This document shows, in pieces, positions 62,836 to 64,000 of a stretch of DNA of 64,000 nucleotides (positions are counted from its first letter, which is position 1; every line of letters begins with the position of its first letter). This stretch comes from Candidatus Tidjanibacter faecipullorum (GTDB taxonomy: Bacteria > Bacteroidota > Bacteroidia > Bacteroidales > Rikenellaceae): the NCBI GenBank assembly GCA_019116245.1, contig DXCC01000015.1:1-64000 (forward strand). Reading direction: 5' to 3'. Both the position numbers and the translations under genes were made by a program. The notes beneath the pieces are model-generated. The model made no database searches. It had not been told where the DNA came from and saw only the letters and a list, made by a program, of their open reading frames with translations.

Positions 62836-63587
62836 TACGCTGCGAACATATCTGCAAATCCTTCGACGGGAAGACCGTACTGGACGACATATCGGCCCGC
62901 TTCATGCCGGGCGAGATCAACATGATCATCGGCCGGAGCGGATCGGGCAAAACCGTACTGCTCAAGAGTATTGCCGGCCTGTATGCGGTCGATTCCGGCG
63001 ACATCTACTATAACGACACCCACTACTCCGCGCTCGACTTCCGCCAGCGCAAGGCCATCCGGCGCGACGTGGGAATGATCTTCCAGGGCGGCGCCCTGCT
63101 CGACTCCTCGACCGTCGAGGAGAACGTGCGCTTTCCGCTCGACATGTTCACCGGTCAGAGCATGGCCGAAAAGCGCGAACGGGTCAGCTTCTGCCTCGAA
63201 CGGGTCAATCTGACCGGAGCCGAACGGCTCTACCCCTCGGAACTGAGCGGCGGCATGATCAAGCGCGTAGCCATTGCCCGCGCCATTGTCATGAATCCCA
63301 AGTACCTGTTCTGCGACGAACCGAACTCGGGGCTGGATCCGGTGACCTCCAATGTCATCGACGGCCTGATCCGCGACATCACCAAAGAGTATGCCATCAC
63401 CACCATCATCAACACGCACGACATGAACTCGGTGATGGAAATCGGCGAAAAGATCGTCTTCATCAACAGCGGGCGCAAGGAGTGGGAAGGCACGGCGGAG
63501 GAGATCATGCATGCGGACAACCAGGCATTGAACGATTTTGTCTTTGCCTCGAAGATGGCGCAGAAAGTGCGTGCAACCTATCACTGA
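62832..63587 (+). CDS. mlaF: MlaF-type ABC transporter ATP-binding protein
   Basis: A 251-residue ATPase that drives the MlaE permease. Walker A is [14 protein letters not shown], the signature is [14 protein letters not shown], Walker B is [13 protein letters not shown], and the switch His is in INTHDMNS. The start is a GTG inside the MlaE stop region, so translation is coupled. Confidence 0.95.
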   Translation: MIRCEHICKSFDGKTVLDDISARFMPGEINMIIGRSGSGKTVLLKSIAGLYAVDSGDIYYNDTHYSALDFRQRKAIRRDVGMIFQGGALLDSSTVEENVRFPLDMFTGQSMAEKRERVSFCLERVNLTGAERLYPSELSGGMIKRVAIARAIVMNPKYLFCDEPNSGLDPVTSNVIDGLIRDITKEYAITTIINTHDMNSVMEIGEKIVFINSGRKEWEGTAEEIMHADNQALNDFVFASKMAQKVRATYH

Positions 63588-63660
63588 ACCGCCGACGAGG
63601 GATTTCCGGGCAAACGATCATTCTTCCGACGAAAACGCTCCTCGGGCGAAAGATTTTTCC

Positions 63661-63668
63661 TATCTTTG
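63661..63668 (+). promoter_or_regulatory. Putative -7 box of gapA
   Basis: TATCTTTG lies 83 bases before the gapA start; no clear -33 box is visible. Confidence 0.6.
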
Positions 63669-63751
63669 TGTTAGAAAGGTCGCGCGGAAGGCATTCTTCC
63701 GGCAACTTTCTGCCGGTCAACAAATTAAGGAAACCACAAAATAACAACGTT

Positions 63752-64000
63752 ATGATAAAAATTGGTATCAACGGTTTCGGACGTATCGGACGTCTCGTTT
63801 TCCGTGCCGCAATGCAGCAGGGCGGCGTTCAGGTAGTCGGCATCAACGACCTTATCTCGGTGGATTACATGGCCTACATGCTCCGCTATGATACGGTACA
63901 CGGCAAATTCGACGGCACCGTCGAAGTGAAGGACGGCAACCTGATCGTAAACGGCAACACGATCCGCGTAACGGCCGAGAAGGATCCGGCCAACCTCAAA
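63752..64000 (+). CDS. gapA: Glyceraldehyde-3-phosphate dehydrogenase, N-terminal part
   Basis: The first 83 residues of GAPDH, cut by the window end. The NAD-binding start [19 protein letters not shown] is unmistakable, followed by [20 protein letters not shown] and [11 protein letters not shown]. It catalyses the step before PGK in glycolysis, although pgk lies nearly 50 kb away. Confidence 0.97.
   Translation, partial: MIKIGINGFGRIGRLVFRAAMQQGGVQVVGINDLISVDYMAYMLRYDTVHGKFDGTVEVKDGNLIVNGNTIRVTAEKDPANLK

Noticed and set aside
1-64000. CRISPR arrays and tRNA genes
   Set aside because: No series of regularly spaced short repeats and no cloverleaf-like sequence was noticed in the gaps; short tRNAs could be missed by eye.

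Overview
Host: a GC-rich member of the Bacteroidales, most likely Alistipes (Rikenellaceae). This is inferred from the gene families (DUF4834, DUF3467, Pit fused to a PhoU-like domain, MlaE/MlaF pair), from the high GC of the housekeeping genes, and from repeated Bacteroidetes-type promoters (TTG/TTTG, 19-22 nt, TAnnTTTG). No species-level marker is present: the 16S gene is cut off after about 30 bases.

Left host part (1-20286): the 5' end of a 16S rRNA gene and its promoter (minus strand), comF and priA (minus), a YitT membrane protein, metG, ilvE, a small exonuclease, surE, an outer-membrane protein, rplS, a two-component pair followed by a small lipoprotein, pgk, kbl, an Lrp regulator with queD, polA and dtd. 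Most units end in clear hairpin terminators, so operons are short.

Central part (about 20287-52287): a complete-looking 32-kb Mu-like transposable prophage. It has inverted terminal repeats (19 of 23 positions match) and a candidate 5-bp target duplication, AACGG. From the right end inward it carries a LexA/CI-like (S24) repressor on the plus strand, a divergent operator region, and an early leftward operon: small HTH, membrane and unknown proteins, a MuA-like transposase, a MuB-like ATPase, DUF3164, a GemA/gp16-like protein and others. Next comes a rightward block (terminase small and large subunits, amidase, DUF1320 protein, portal, MuF head protein, gpG-like protein, gp37-like protein). 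Last is a long leftward block: prohead protease, capsid, holin, spanin-like lipoprotein, sheath, tube, a frameshifted tail chaperone, tape measure, baseplate and tail fibre. The most interesting points are a MuF head protein with a C-terminal HExxH domain next to an opposite-strand acidic small gene, copies of the phage-end sequence inside a tandem repeat in the repressor gene, and a textbook A-AAA-AAG frameshift site.

Right host part (52288-64000): DUF3467 protein, GNAT acetyltransferase, aminopeptidase P, three tandem paralogous outer-membrane proteins (the middle one broken by an in-frame TGA), sufB standing alone, Pit phosphate transporter, rubredoxin, DUF4834 protein, the MlaE/MlaF transporter pair and the start of gapA.

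All calls come from reading the sequence and remembered family features; no database search was run.
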